DNA from: Candidatus Desulfobacula maris
GTDB taxonomy: Bacteria; Desulfobacterota; Desulfobacteria; Desulfobacterales; Desulfobacteraceae
Direction: 5' to 3'
Assembly: GCA_014383445.1 (NCBI GenBank)
Contig: JACNHV010000259.1
Span: 1 to 45,741 of the forward strand
DNA: 45,741 nt
Positions within the stretch are counted from its first letter, which is position 1, and each line of letters opens with the position of its first letter. Positions 7,378 through 15,305 of the stretch are shown piece by piece. Made by a program: the position numbers and the translations under genes. The notes beneath the pieces were generated by a model. It did not search any database. It saw nothing but the letters and a program-made list of their open reading frames with translations, and was not told the DNA's origin.

Positions 7378-7519
7378 TGCCTGGACGAAAACCTGAAAAT
7401 TTTTTTGAGTACAAGGCGGGTGATAATTTTAACCGGAGGAATACATTGAGTATTTCGAGGATTAAAATTTGAATCCAACGCAGTAATCGGGAAAATTGGC
7501 GGTTTTCGGTCGGGCACTA
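7375..7519. repeat. 145-bp MITE/REP-like inverted-repeat element
   Basis: The left end (7375-7393) and right end (7501-7519) are 19-bp inverted arms with 16 matches; the shared core is TAGTGCC...CGAAAACC. The left arm begins at the stop codon of the lyase gene. The interior is non-coding. It occupies most of the first half of the 312-base gap 7378-7689. No second copy was seen in this window. Confidence 0.6.
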
Positions 7520-7549
7520 AATAAGCATTGACCTGTTGATGTTATTGAC

Positions 7550-7591
7550 ATGGGGACCCGGGTTTTTAACCATAATTCCGCGGGTTCCCAT
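7550..7591. other. GC-rich palindrome (hairpin or operator)
   Basis: ATGGGGACCCG (7550-7560) and CGGGTTCCCAT (7581-7591) pair at 10 of 11 positions around a 20-base loop. TTGACA at 7545-7550 abuts the left arm and CATAAT lies at 7571-7576, but their 20-bp spacing is too long for a confident promoter. There is no T-tract, so it is not a classical terminator. It could control the small gene at 7690. Confidence 0.4.
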
Positions 7592-7689
7592 AGTCGGCAA
7601 TCCATTGCAAAATTGTAATGGAAATAAGAGGAAAAAATAAAACCAGGAAATAACAGATTTTTTTTGTGAAATTCTAAAGGGAAGACAAA

Positions 7690-7977
7690 ATGATTCTAGC
7701 ACAATTGTCAGTATATCCAATAGGCGAGGGTACAAGTTTAGGATCCTTTGTAAGAAAAGGAATTCAGGTGATAAAAGATTCAGGGTATACCTATAGTGTT
7801 GGAGGACTCTCTACTGCCATTGAAGTCCCTGACATGGATTCCCTGTTTGCTTTGGTAAAAGAGGTACGCCAGGCCCATCTTGACCAGGGGGCAAAACGTA
7901 TTGTTGTTGATTTGAAAATCGATGACAGAGGGGATAAAGACGCGACGCTTAAGAGCAAAATCAATTCAGTTACTTAG
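7690..7977 (+). CDS. MTH1187/YkoF-type thiamine-binding family protein
   Basis: A 95-residue ferredoxin-fold protein of the MTH1187 (DUF77, Thiamine_BP) family. Matching features are the N-terminal LSVYPIGEGTSLGSFVRKGI strand-helix, a YSVGGLSTAIEV segment, and a C-terminal RIVVDLKIDDR strand. Family members bind thiamine or a related pyrimidine and act as small oligomeric chaperones or carriers. A GGGAAG site precedes the ATG. It stands alone between an inverted-repeat element and a methyltransferase, in the direction of the operon. A link to thiamine diphosphate enzymes such as pyruvate:ferredoxin oxidoreductase, whose remnant lies at 12822, is only speculation. Confidence 0.85.
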   Translation: MILAQLSVYPIGEGTSLGSFVRKGIQVIKDSGYTYSVGGLSTAIEVPDMDSLFALVKEVRQAHLDQGAKRIVVDLKIDDRGDKDATLKSKINSVT

Positions 7978-8078
7978 GCGCTTAATTGCGATTGGGTTTT
8001 ATATAAAACAAGATCTGGCGGATTAATAAAACATAGTTTTACCTCTGTGAAATCCTGACAGGTCTTGTGGGAAAAAAG

Positions 8079-8762
8079 ATGACAACCACTCTTTTTGATA
8101 AATGGACTGACCGATATGATTGCTGGTTTGAAACGCAATGCGGTATTCTCGTTAAGCAGTATGAATCAGAGCTGCTGCTTAAACTTCTAAATCCCCTTTC
8201 CGGGGAAAAAATTCTTGATGTGGGCTGTGGTACCGGGGTTTTCACCATTGATGTGATGGCTCTGGGATCCAGGATTACAGGCATTGATATATCCGAACCC
8301 ATGCTCAGGAAGGCTGTTAATAAAATTGACAAAATTCCCAGATATGCTTTCATCGGTATTTGCGCAGACATGTGTGCGCTGCCCTTTGCAGATAATAGTT
8401 TTGATAAAGTTCTGTCCATGACAGCCATTGAATTTATAGAGGATGCAAACAAGGCTGTTGCCGAGCTTGACCGCGTGACCCGACAGGGAGGGACTATTGT
8501 ATTAACCACTCTGAACAGTCTCAGTCCATGGGCAGAGCAAAGGCGCAAGGCAGCAGAAAACGGGCATGATTTATTTCAAAAAACATTTTTCAGGTCTCCG
8601 GATGATATGCGCTCCCTTATTCCAGCAAATCCTGTTGTGAAAACAGCTATTCATTTTCAAAAGGAAGATTGCCTTTCAGATATTCCTGAAATTGAACGTC
8701 ATGGAAAAAAGAATAATTCTGACAAAGGTGCATTTCTGGCTGTTAAGTGGAAGAAAACTTAA
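8079..8762 (+). CDS. Class I SAM-dependent methyltransferase
   Basis: A 227-residue protein of the Methyltransf_11/UbiE type. Motif I is ILDVGCGTGVFTID (about 45-58), followed by the acidic ITGIDISEPML loop, DMCALPFADNSFD and a TRQGGTIVLTTLN strand. There is no membrane segment. ATG 8079 is chosen (GGGA upstream); GTG 8067 would add four residues. It lies 46 bases before the GlcDE fusion gene in the same direction. The methyl acceptor (quinone, lipid or small molecule) cannot be told from sequence. Confidence 0.88.
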   Translation: MTTTLFDKWTDRYDCWFETQCGILVKQYESELLLKLLNPLSGEKILDVGCGTGVFTIDVMALGSRITGIDISEPMLRKAVNKIDKIPRYAFIGICADMCALPFADNSFDKVLSMTAIEFIEDANKAVAELDRVTRQGGTIVLTTLNSLSPWAEQRRKAAENGHDLFQKTFFRSPDDMRSLIPANPVVKTAIHFQKEDCLSDIPEIERHGKKNNSDKGAFLAVKWKKT

Positions 8763-8807
8763 AGTAAATGCAGGCAAAATAAAAAGTTCTGCTTGTGGGG
8801 GGAAACA

Positions 8808-11459
8808 ATGGTTAATGAAAATTTTATTCGTGAATTGGAAAAAATAGTAGGCAAATCCAATGTGTCAGTGACCAATACGGGTATTGAACTATACTCCTAT
8901 GATGCCTCCCTGGTAAAAGGGAATCCCGGGGTTGTCGTGTTTCCGGCAAATACCCAGGAGGTTTCCCAATTAGTAAAAGCTGCCAATAAAGAGGGAATTG
9001 ATATTGTTCCCCGGGGGTTTGGTACCAATTTATCCGGCGGCACCATCTCTATCACCCACGGCCTTGTGATCTGTCTGTCTCGATTCAATAAGATCCTGGG
9101 TATTCACCCTGAAAGTCGATATGCCGTTGTTCAACCCGGGGTGACCAATCTGGAAGTACAACAGGCCCTGGCAAAGGTTGGTGCCTTTTACGCTCCAGAC
9201 CCGGCCAGCCAGAAAGTGGCCACTCTTGGCGGAAATGCAGGAGAAAATTCAGGAGGCCCTCTTTGTCTGAAATATGGTGTCACCTCCAACCATATCCTGG
9301 GGATGGAAATAGTGATGGCTGATGGCGAAATTCTGAGAATAGGTGGGCCGGCTCTGGATCCTCCCGGGTTTGATCTGCGTGGGCTAATGGTGGGCAGCGA
9401 AGGAGCCATGGCCATTACAACGGAGCTGACTCTGCGTACTTTGCCCAAAACCCAATCAGTTATAACCATGTTAGCTGTTTATGATGATATCCAGGCAGCT
9501 GCCCTTTCTGTTTCAAAAATCATATCAGCTGGAATTCTCCCAAATACCCTTGAAATGATGGATGCCCTGGTAATTGAAGCAGTAGAAGCCAGTATTTCAT
9601 GCGGGTACCCTCTGGACGCGGCGGCTGTGTTGATTATTGAAGTTGAAGGCATGATAGTTGGGCTTAAGGAGCAGGCTGAGCAGATCAAAGAAATCTGTAT
9701 GACCAACCAGTGCCGGGACATCAAGATCGCTAAAAATCAAGAGGAACGAAACCTGTTATGGAAGGGCCGGAAAGGAGCCTTTGGCGCTATTGCCCGCCTG
9801 GCACCGAATTACCTTGTAAATGATGCCACTGTACCTAGAACCAGTCTGCCCAAAGCTCTGGAGCAGATTAAGATAATTGCCCAAAAATATGAATGCCGGG
9901 TTGGTAATGTTTTCCATGCCGGGGATGGTAATATGCACCCTCTTTTATTGTTTGATTCAAGGAATGAAGGAGAATTGGAACAAGTGCACAAGGCTGGATG
10001 GGATATAATGAAAGCCTGTGTTGATCTGGGTGGTACCATATCAGGCGAGCATGGTATTGGCCGGGAAAAACAAGAGGCCATGAAAATGATTTTTTCCGGT
10101 GATGATCTAAATACCCAGCAAACAGTAAAATTTGCCTTTGATCCGGAAAACATATTAAATCCAAATAAGGTGATCCCCCTGTCCAAATCGCCTGGCCGAC
10201 CTTTGGAATCTTTTGAGCCCACAATATTGAAACGGCTGGGTGGGGCATCCTGTAAAGGGGTTGTCCAAGCTATGGCTGCCATTAAAAATGCAAAAGATGC
10301 TGGCAAGTCTGTAATCGTTGTTGGGGCCGACACCTTCAGTCATTACGGCAATATCTGCAAACAGGATGTTACACCTGTCAGCACACTGTCCATGACAGAT
10401 ATCATTGAGTATGACTCTGATAACCAGTTTATCACTCTGGGGGCTGGAATGTCCCTGCATGGACTTCAGGAGATTCTGGGTAAAAATAATCAATGGCTGC
10501 CCCTGCGCCCGCCTTTTTTTGGCAATAAGGCCAGCATGGGTTCTCTGGTCGCCATGGGAATCAGCGGTCCTGAACGTATGTTTTATGGGGCTCCCAGGGA
10601 TTTTTTACTGGGGCTTCAATATATTGACAGCCAGGGTAGAATAATTTCCACGGGAGGCAAGGTGGTTAAAAATGTTGCCGGATATGACATGACCCGGCTT
10701 TTGACCGGAAGCAATGGAAGCCTTGGAATAATTACCGAAGCCACCTGGCGACTCTTAACAAGGCCTGAACTGTGCAAGGCCTTATCCATGACAGGAAACC
10801 TGGATGATTGTTTTGGAGCTGTGCTGGAGCTTATGAATGCCAATCTGTTCCCTGCCTTTGTAACAGCTGTTCCAGTAAATAATATTCCAGAAGATAATGG
10901 TACAGACCAATTCCCAAAACTATGGAAAATGGTCGTGGGTTTTGAAGGCATGGCCAATGTTGTTGAACACCAGGTGGAACAATGCTCCCTTCTATTGGGT
11001 AAACACAAATTAAAGGAATTGGAAACCTGGGATTATCCCTTGATTGACGGGTGTTTTAAAGATATTTTTAATAAAATTGCAATGGCTCCTTATACCTTGA
11101 AACTTGCGACAGCCACTGGAAAGATGCTGGATCTTATCAATGTCATCAATTCTATCGATGGGATCAAGGCCCAGGCAAGGATGTCAGACTGGCTCCTTGA
11201 TTTTGGATGCGGCAGGATATTCAGTGCTCTGGATTCATTGGATAAAGATCAATGGGCTTCTTTGACCCATGGGGCCATATCCCTTGATGGGCATGTGCAC
11301 CTTGAAAAAGCGCCGGATGACTTCAGGCGCGAACAGGATGTTTTCGGAGGAGTTCTACGGCCGGAATGGGCCATGATGCACAAGATCAAAAAGGCCCTGG
11401 ATCCCCATTCATTGTTTGCACCCGGACGTATGCCCGGAAAGAAGGAATATGAGGTTTAA
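8808..11459 (+). CDS. GlcD-GlcE fusion, FAD-dependent glycolate/2-hydroxyacid oxidase
   Basis: An 883-residue fusion of two FAD_binding_4 oxidases. Residues 1-~460 are GlcD-like: PRGFGTNLSGGT (68-79), a GNAGENSGGP segment, and the C-terminal-domain motifs HAGDGNMHP and GEHGIGREK. Residues ~465-883 are GlcE-like; the GGKVVKNVAGYD...LLTGSNGSLG stretch (about 616-640) is a GlcE hallmark. GlcD alone (~470 aa) plus GlcF would suit D-lactate dehydrogenase; adding GlcE points to a GlcDEF glycolate oxidase. Start ATG 8808 follows GGGGGG; TTG 8793 is less likely. GlcF follows after 26 bases. The likely reaction is glycolate to glyoxylate with electrons passing to GlcF and then to quinone or another acceptor (family knowledge plus inference). 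Confidence 0.92.
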   Translation: MVNENFIRELEKIVGKSNVSVTNTGIELYSYDASLVKGNPGVVVFPANTQEVSQLVKAANKEGIDIVPRGFGTNLSGGTISITHGLVICLSRFNKILGIHPESRYAVVQPGVTNLEVQQALAKVGAFYAPDPASQKVATLGGNAGENSGGPLCLKYGVTSNHILGMEIVMADGEILRIGGPALDPPGFDLRGLMVGSEGAMAITTELTLRTLPKTQSVITMLAVYDDIQAAALSVSKIISAGILPNTLEMMDALVIEAVEASISCGYPLDAAAVLIIEVEGMIVGLKEQAEQIKEICMTNQCRDIKIAKNQEERNLLWKGRKGAFGAIARLAPNYLVNDATVPRTSLPKALEQIKIIAQKYECRVGNVFHAGDGNMHPLLLFDSRNEGELEQVHKAGWDIMKACVDLGGTISGEHGIGREKQEAMKMIFSGDDLNTQQTVKFAFDPENILNPNKVIPLSKSPGRPLESFEPTILKRLGGASCKGVVQAMAAIKNAKDAGKSVIVVGADTFSHYGNICKQDVTPVSTLSMTDIIEYDSDNQFITLGAGMSLHGLQEILGKNNQWLPLRPPFFGNKASMGSLVAMGISGPERMFYGAPRDFLLGLQYIDSQGRIISTGGKVVKNVAGYDMTRLLTGSNGSLGIITEATWRLLTRPELCKALSMTGNLDDCFGAVLELMNANLFPAFVTAVPVNNIPEDNGTDQFPKLWKMVVGFEGMANVVEHQVEQCSLLLGKHKLKELETWDYPLIDGCFKDIFNKIAMAPYTLKLATATGKMLDLINVINSIDGIKAQARMSDWLLDFGCGRIFSALDSLDKDQWASLTHGAISLDGHVHLEKAPDDFRREQDVFGGVLRPEWAMMHKIKKALDPHSLFAPGRMPGKKEYEV

Positions 11460-11485
11460 AGCCAGATCAAGGAGAGGTATGGGCT

Positions 11486-12745
11486 ATGAATATTTTTGAA
11501 GATTACGATGCAATTTCCCAATGTAATAAATGCGGTTTCTGCCAGGAGGCCTGCCCAGTATTTCGTTCAACCGGTCATGAGTCCGGTGTTGCCAGGGGAC
11601 GACTGGCATTGATGCGCGGCATTATTGAAGATCGTGTTCAATGGACCAAAGAACTGGAAGATCCTTTGTTTAACTGCCTGGGGTGTGGAGCATGTACTGC
11701 CAGCTGTCTGGCTGATGTTCCCACAGCCGATCTGGTCATTAAGGGCAGGGCAGAGTATCTGGAAAAAGTAGGAAGAAAACCCATCCACAAGCTGTTGTTT
11801 GAACAGCTGCTTCCCTATCCCAAGAGGCTGCACATGGCAGCACGGGCAGCAGCCTTTGGGAAAAATTCAGGTATGTCAAAGGTTGCCAAAGCCCTGGGTC
11901 TCCTCAGGATTCTGGGCAGAGATTTTGCCAAGGCTGAAAATATTGTCGAAAAACTTCCTCCCGTCCCTTTTCGGGGGCTTGTTAAGCCAGGTGAATACCC
12001 AGGCACGGGAGACACTCTTCGCATTGGTTATTTTATAGGCTGCGGGGTTGATGTTATCCAGCAGGAAGCCGGGCAGGAGAGCTTAAAAATACTGAAAAAA
12101 ATTGGTAAAACAGTGACTGTACTTGACAATTGCTGCTGTGGGCTGCCTGCATGGACCTATGGTGATATTGATGCAGCTCAAAAGCTGGCATTGAAAAATC
12201 TTGAAGCCTTTTCATCTCAATCCTTTGACGTAATTGTCACAGATTGCTCAAGCTGCGCCTCGTTTTTAAAGAAATACCCCAAAGTATTTCAAGGCGATGA
12301 AAAAAATCAGGACCTTGCCCAGGCACAGACTCCCCTTTTCCAGGACATGGTGGAATTTATTTTTAAAAATGGATATTCAACTCCAACAGGCAAATCACCC
12401 ATTGTGGTGACCTTTCATGATCCCTGCCATGCAGTTCGCGGCCAGGGAATATCCAGGGAAAACCGGGAAATTTTAAAGAATATTCAAGGAGTTGAATTCA
12501 GAGAGATGCCGGAAGCTGACTGGTGCTGCGGCGGTGCTGGCTCCTACGCATTAACGCACTATGATCTTTCCATGAAGGTGCTGGATCGAAAAATGAAAAA
12601 TGTGGAGTCAACTGAAGCGGATTTTCTGGTGACCTCCTGTCCGGCCTGCATGATTCAGCTTTCCCACGGTATCCGTAGAGCTGGATTAAATACAAAAGTC
12701 TGTCACATCTCTGAGATTGTTACTGGAGCTAAACCCAAAGGATAA
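11486..12745 (+). CDS. glcF: GlcF-type Fe-S subunit of glycolate/2-hydroxyacid oxidase
   Basis: A 419-residue protein. Two ferredoxin motifs lie near the N-terminus, C13-x2-C16-x2-C19-x3-C23 and C64-x2-C67-x2-C70-x3-C74. Two CCG domains follow, with the DNCCCGLP and CSSCASFL pair and then DWCCGGAGSY and CPACMIQL. This is the standard GlcF/LutA/HdrB layout, carrying electrons from the flavin subunit. No membrane helix is predicted, so it is probably peripheral. GGAGAGG lies upstream. It is the last clearly intact gene of the 3942-12745 run. GlcF and D-lactate-dehydrogenase Fe-S subunits are hard to separate by sequence alone; the GlcE fusion next door favours glycolate. Confidence 0.9.
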   Translation: MNIFEDYDAISQCNKCGFCQEACPVFRSTGHESGVARGRLALMRGIIEDRVQWTKELEDPLFNCLGCGACTASCLADVPTADLVIKGRAEYLEKVGRKPIHKLLFEQLLPYPKRLHMAARAAAFGKNSGMSKVAKALGLLRILGRDFAKAENIVEKLPPVPFRGLVKPGEYPGTGDTLRIGYFIGCGVDVIQQEAGQESLKILKKIGKTVTVLDNCCCGLPAWTYGDIDAAQKLALKNLEAFSSQSFDVIVTDCSSCASFLKKYPKVFQGDEKNQDLAQAQTPLFQDMVEFIFKNGYSTPTGKSPIVVTFHDPCHAVRGQGISRENREILKNIQGVEFREMPEADWCCGGAGSYALTHYDLSMKVLDRKMKNVESTEADFLVTSCPACMIQLSHGIRRAGLNTKVCHISEIVTGAKPKG

Positions 12746-12821
12746 TAATATTAATTTATTAAACTATACTACTTGTCATTTTTGATTTTTAAATAATGAT
12801 ATTTTTAAATGAGGTAAATTT

Positions 12822-12947
12822 ATGAAATGGAACATGCAGACAATTGACGGTAATACAGCGGCAACCCATGTGGCATACGGGATGTCTGAAAAATTACATT
12901 CTTTTATTGGACAAAGGATGAATATTTCGATACATAATGCTTTGTAG
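12822..12947 (+). pseudogene. N-terminal remnant of pyruvate:ferredoxin oxidoreductase
   Basis: A 41-codon frame behind GAGGTAAATTT reads MKWNMQTIDGNTAATHVAYG, the characteristic start of pyruvate:ferredoxin (flavodoxin) oxidoreductase (NifJ/Por type). After MSE the similarity ends and a stop follows at 12945. The full enzyme has about 1,170-1,200 residues, so only the first ~23 remain. In Desulfovibrio-type lactate-utilisation loci a complete por gene stands beside glcD/glcF-like and lldGH genes, so the site is where an intact gene would be expected. The ribosome-binding site is intact, so a short leader peptide could still be made. The rest of the gap 12746-13012 holds AT-rich sequence with no gene. 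Confidence 0.8.
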
Positions 12948-13012
12948 CGGTATAAGTTTATCAGAGAATCTTAATTTGAACGATGTAAAAAAAAATTAAA
13001 ATGGTGAAATAA

Positions 13013-13723
13013 ATGAATCATCCCGATTATCAGCCAATTAAACAAGTTAAAATTTCAACTTTGATTGTTGATCAGATAAAAGCTCACATTATTAAGGGCA
13101 ATTTAAACCCTGGAGATCCGCTTCCTTCGGAAAGGGAGCTTATGAGTCTCTTTAATGTGAGTCGGTCCTCATTACGGGAAGCATTGAAAATCCTCGATAC
13201 CATTGGGTTTGTGGAAATCTCCCAGAGAAAACGGACCCGTGTGAAATCCATTGTACCGAAAGGATTTATCGAGCCCATACGCAAGCTTTTAAAAGAGGAC
13301 ATTGACACTGTTCTGGAGGTACATGATGTCAGAAGGTGCCTGGAGTCCTGGAATTCCTATTACGCTGCTGAAAGGGCAACAAAAGAGGATATCGAACTTT
13401 TAAGGCAAAATCTTGAATCCATGGAAGAAGGTATCCCGAAAAAAGTGAGTCTTATAGATGATGATGCAGCATTTCACCTTGCAATATCCAGCGCAGCCCA
13501 CAATAAAATTCAGACCCATTTAATGTATTCCATATACGCTCTTATCCAGAGTACCGTTGGTATCTGCTATGAGGCCAACGAAAGCTGGGATATATTGGAG
13601 GAGCATAGAGCCGTATACCAGGCCATCAAGGATAAAAACCCAGTGCTTGCCCGTGAAAAAATGCACATTCACCTGGATAAGGTTCTGGCTCGAATCCATT
13701 ATTTTTTTGAAAAAAAAACTTAG
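13013..13723 (+). CDS. GntR-family regulator, FadR/LldR subfamily
   Basis: A 236-residue protein. The wHTH (about 14-80) contains LPSERELMSLFNVSRSSLREALKIL, very close to the FadR/LldR/PdhR recognition helix. The FCD domain carries the usual metal-site pattern: D/H in DDDAAFHLAI, H in SSAAHNKI, and H in EEHRAVYQ. Members bind TGGTnnnACCA-type palindromes and respond to lactate, pyruvate, glycolate or acyl-CoA. The two CTGGTnnGACC(A/T)G sites before the CoA-ligase operon are therefore its most likely targets. No such site is seen upstream of its own gene. The ribosome-binding site (GGTGA) is weak. It precedes the transporter and lut genes. Confidence 0.92.
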   Translation: MNHPDYQPIKQVKISTLIVDQIKAHIIKGNLNPGDPLPSERELMSLFNVSRSSLREALKILDTIGFVEISQRKRTRVKSIVPKGFIEPIRKLLKEDIDTVLEVHDVRRCLESWNSYYAAERATKEDIELLRQNLESMEEGIPKKVSLIDDDAAFHLAISSAAHNKIQTHLMYSIYALIQSTVGICYEANESWDILEEHRAVYQAIKDKNPVLAREKMHIHLDKVLARIHYFFEKKT

Positions 13724-13764
13724 CTGTTTTATTATAAGATAAATAAAACCAGGAAAGGCCTACT

Positions 13765-14673
13765 ATGTATCTTCAGGTTCTGAAGATCTTTATTGATATT
13801 GTCACACCCGTATTTTTTCTGATCTTTCTGGGGTATTATGTCGGCCCCCGTCTGGAACTGGATGCCAGAACATTGTCCAGGACAGCCTATTTTCTTTTGA
13901 TACCCTGTTTTGTGTTTGATATCATCAGCAAGGTAGATATTGATATTGCAGTGGCAGGCCAGATGATCCTGTATACTACATTGACCCATATATTAGTGGC
14001 AGTGGCTGCTTTTATCCTGGCCAAACTCCTGAAACGTTCCAGGGAAGTGACAGCTGCCTTTGTTATTATCGCCACCTTCGGGAATGTGGGAAATCTGGGG
14101 CTTTCCCTTATTGACTTCAGGCTGGGTCAGGCTGCCCAGACATCTGCCACCATCTATTTCATAACTATTGTGCTGCTATCCTTTGTGGTCTGCGTGGGGA
14201 TTTCAAGCTGGACCCGGGGAACGGGTTTGTCAGCTGTGTTGTCCGTATTTAAAACACCGGCCCTGATTGCCATGGTGCCGGCCATGTTTTTCTATGGCAC
14301 TGATTTTGAGCCTCCACTGTTTTTATCCAGGATCACGGGACTTTTAGGCAGGGCTATGATCCCCGTGATGCTGGTAACCCTGGGGGTTCAATTATCAAAT
14401 CTGGCTAAATTCAATTTCAGCCTTGATTTAGTCATAGCTTCTTGTCTGAGGCTTATCGCAGCCCCTCTTATTGCCTTTGGATTGAGCTTTGTTTTTTCTC
14501 TGTCTGGCATGGAAATTCGTTCAGGAATTCTTCAGGCCGGTATGCCTGTGGCAGTTCTGGGATCCATTATTGCCATTGAATATAATATCAGGCCAAAATT
14601 TGTTACAACAGCCGTATTATTCACTACAGTGCTGAGCCTTGTAACATTGACTATTCTACTTTATATGGTATAA
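13765..14673 (+). CDS. AEC-family (auxin efflux carrier-type) transporter
   Basis: A 302-residue polytopic inner-membrane protein with about ten hydrophobic segments in two five-helix halves, the AEC/Mem_trans layout. Conserved-looking features are the polar break FGNVGNLGLSL near residue 108 and the C-terminal GMPVAVLGSIIAIEYN segment. Bacterial relatives carry malate, malonate, lactate or other carboxylates. AGGAAAGG precedes the ATG. It lies between the GntR regulator and lutC, so uptake of glycolate, lactate or a related hydroxyacid is the obvious role (inference). Direction of transport is not visible from sequence. Confidence 0.9.
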   Translation: MYLQVLKIFIDIVTPVFFLIFLGYYVGPRLELDARTLSRTAYFLLIPCFVFDIISKVDIDIAVAGQMILYTTLTHILVAVAAFILAKLLKRSREVTAAFVIIATFGNVGNLGLSLIDFRLGQAAQTSATIYFITIVLLSFVVCVGISSWTRGTGLSAVLSVFKTPALIAMVPAMFFYGTDFEPPLFLSRITGLLGRAMIPVMLVTLGVQLSNLAKFNFSLDLVIASCLRLIAAPLIAFGLSFVFSLSGMEIRSGILQAGMPVAVLGSIIAIEYNIRPKFVTTAVLFTTVLSLVTLTILLYMV

Positions 14674-14744
14674 CGAAGGATAATCCTATAGCAGCTTAAG
14701 CTTTGAAGCCCAGGGATAAAACTATTTTTTATAGGGAACATGGA

Positions 14745-15305
14745 ATGGAAAAAAAAAATTTAATCCAGATAATGACAGAAAAGGCTGTTGCCGTGGGAAC
14801 CATTGTCCATGAAATATCTTCGGTTTCCGACGCTCTTCAGTATGCTGTTGACCTGAACAAAGAGAAAAATTTGAAAACCCTGGCATGCCCGGGCCTGGAT
14901 TCTGAAGACCAGGACAGGCTGCTGGATCTGTGTAATTCAGCAAACCTGGATCTATTGGAGGAGCCACTGCGAAATCAGGCCTCTTCCATAGACACTTCAC
15001 TCACATGGGTTAATTACGGCATTGCTGACACAGGCACCCTGATGCTGGCATCTGATTCTGAAGAAATCCGCATTGCCACCATGCTGGCCAAGATCCATAT
15101 TGCCATGTTGCCCGTATCAAAAATAAGGCTGGACACAGGATCTATTGAAGCTGCGCTCAATGATATCCTGAAAAAAGATTCTGCCTCCTACACTGCATTT
15201 ATTACGGGCCCCAGCCGAACGGCTGATATTGAACGGGTGCTGGCCATCGGAGTCCACGGCCCTGTTGAGCTTCATCTACTCTTGATAAAGGATATGCAGC
15301 CATGA
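14745..15305 (+). CDS. lutC: LutC/LldG-family (LUD domain) protein
   Basis: A 186-residue LUD (DUF162) protein. The diagnostic C-terminal stretch is present: NYGIADTGTLML, then AKIHIAMLPVSKI and TGPSRTADIERVLAIGVHGP. LutC works with LutA and LutB in quinone-linked L-lactate oxidation. ATG 14745 is preferred (AGGGAAC upstream); TTG 14703 would add 14 atypical residues. Its TGA overlaps the next ATG by four bases (ATGA), indicating translational coupling with the LutB-LutA fusion. A length near 190 residues is normal for the short form. Confidence 0.93.
   Translation: MEKKNLIQIMTEKAVAVGTIVHEISSVSDALQYAVDLNKEKNLKTLACPGLDSEDQDRLLDLCNSANLDLLEEPLRNQASSIDTSLTWVNYGIADTGTLMLASDSEEIRIATMLAKIHIAMLPVSKIRLDTGSIEAALNDILKKDSASYTAFITGPSRTADIERVLAIGVHGPVELHLLLIKDMQP

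Noticed and set aside
7545-7576. TTGACA ... CATAAT with a palindrome, suggesting a MerR-type promoter
   Set aside because: The 20-bp spacing fits, but the palindrome's right arm lies beyond the -10 instead of between the boxes, and there is no MerR gene nearby.
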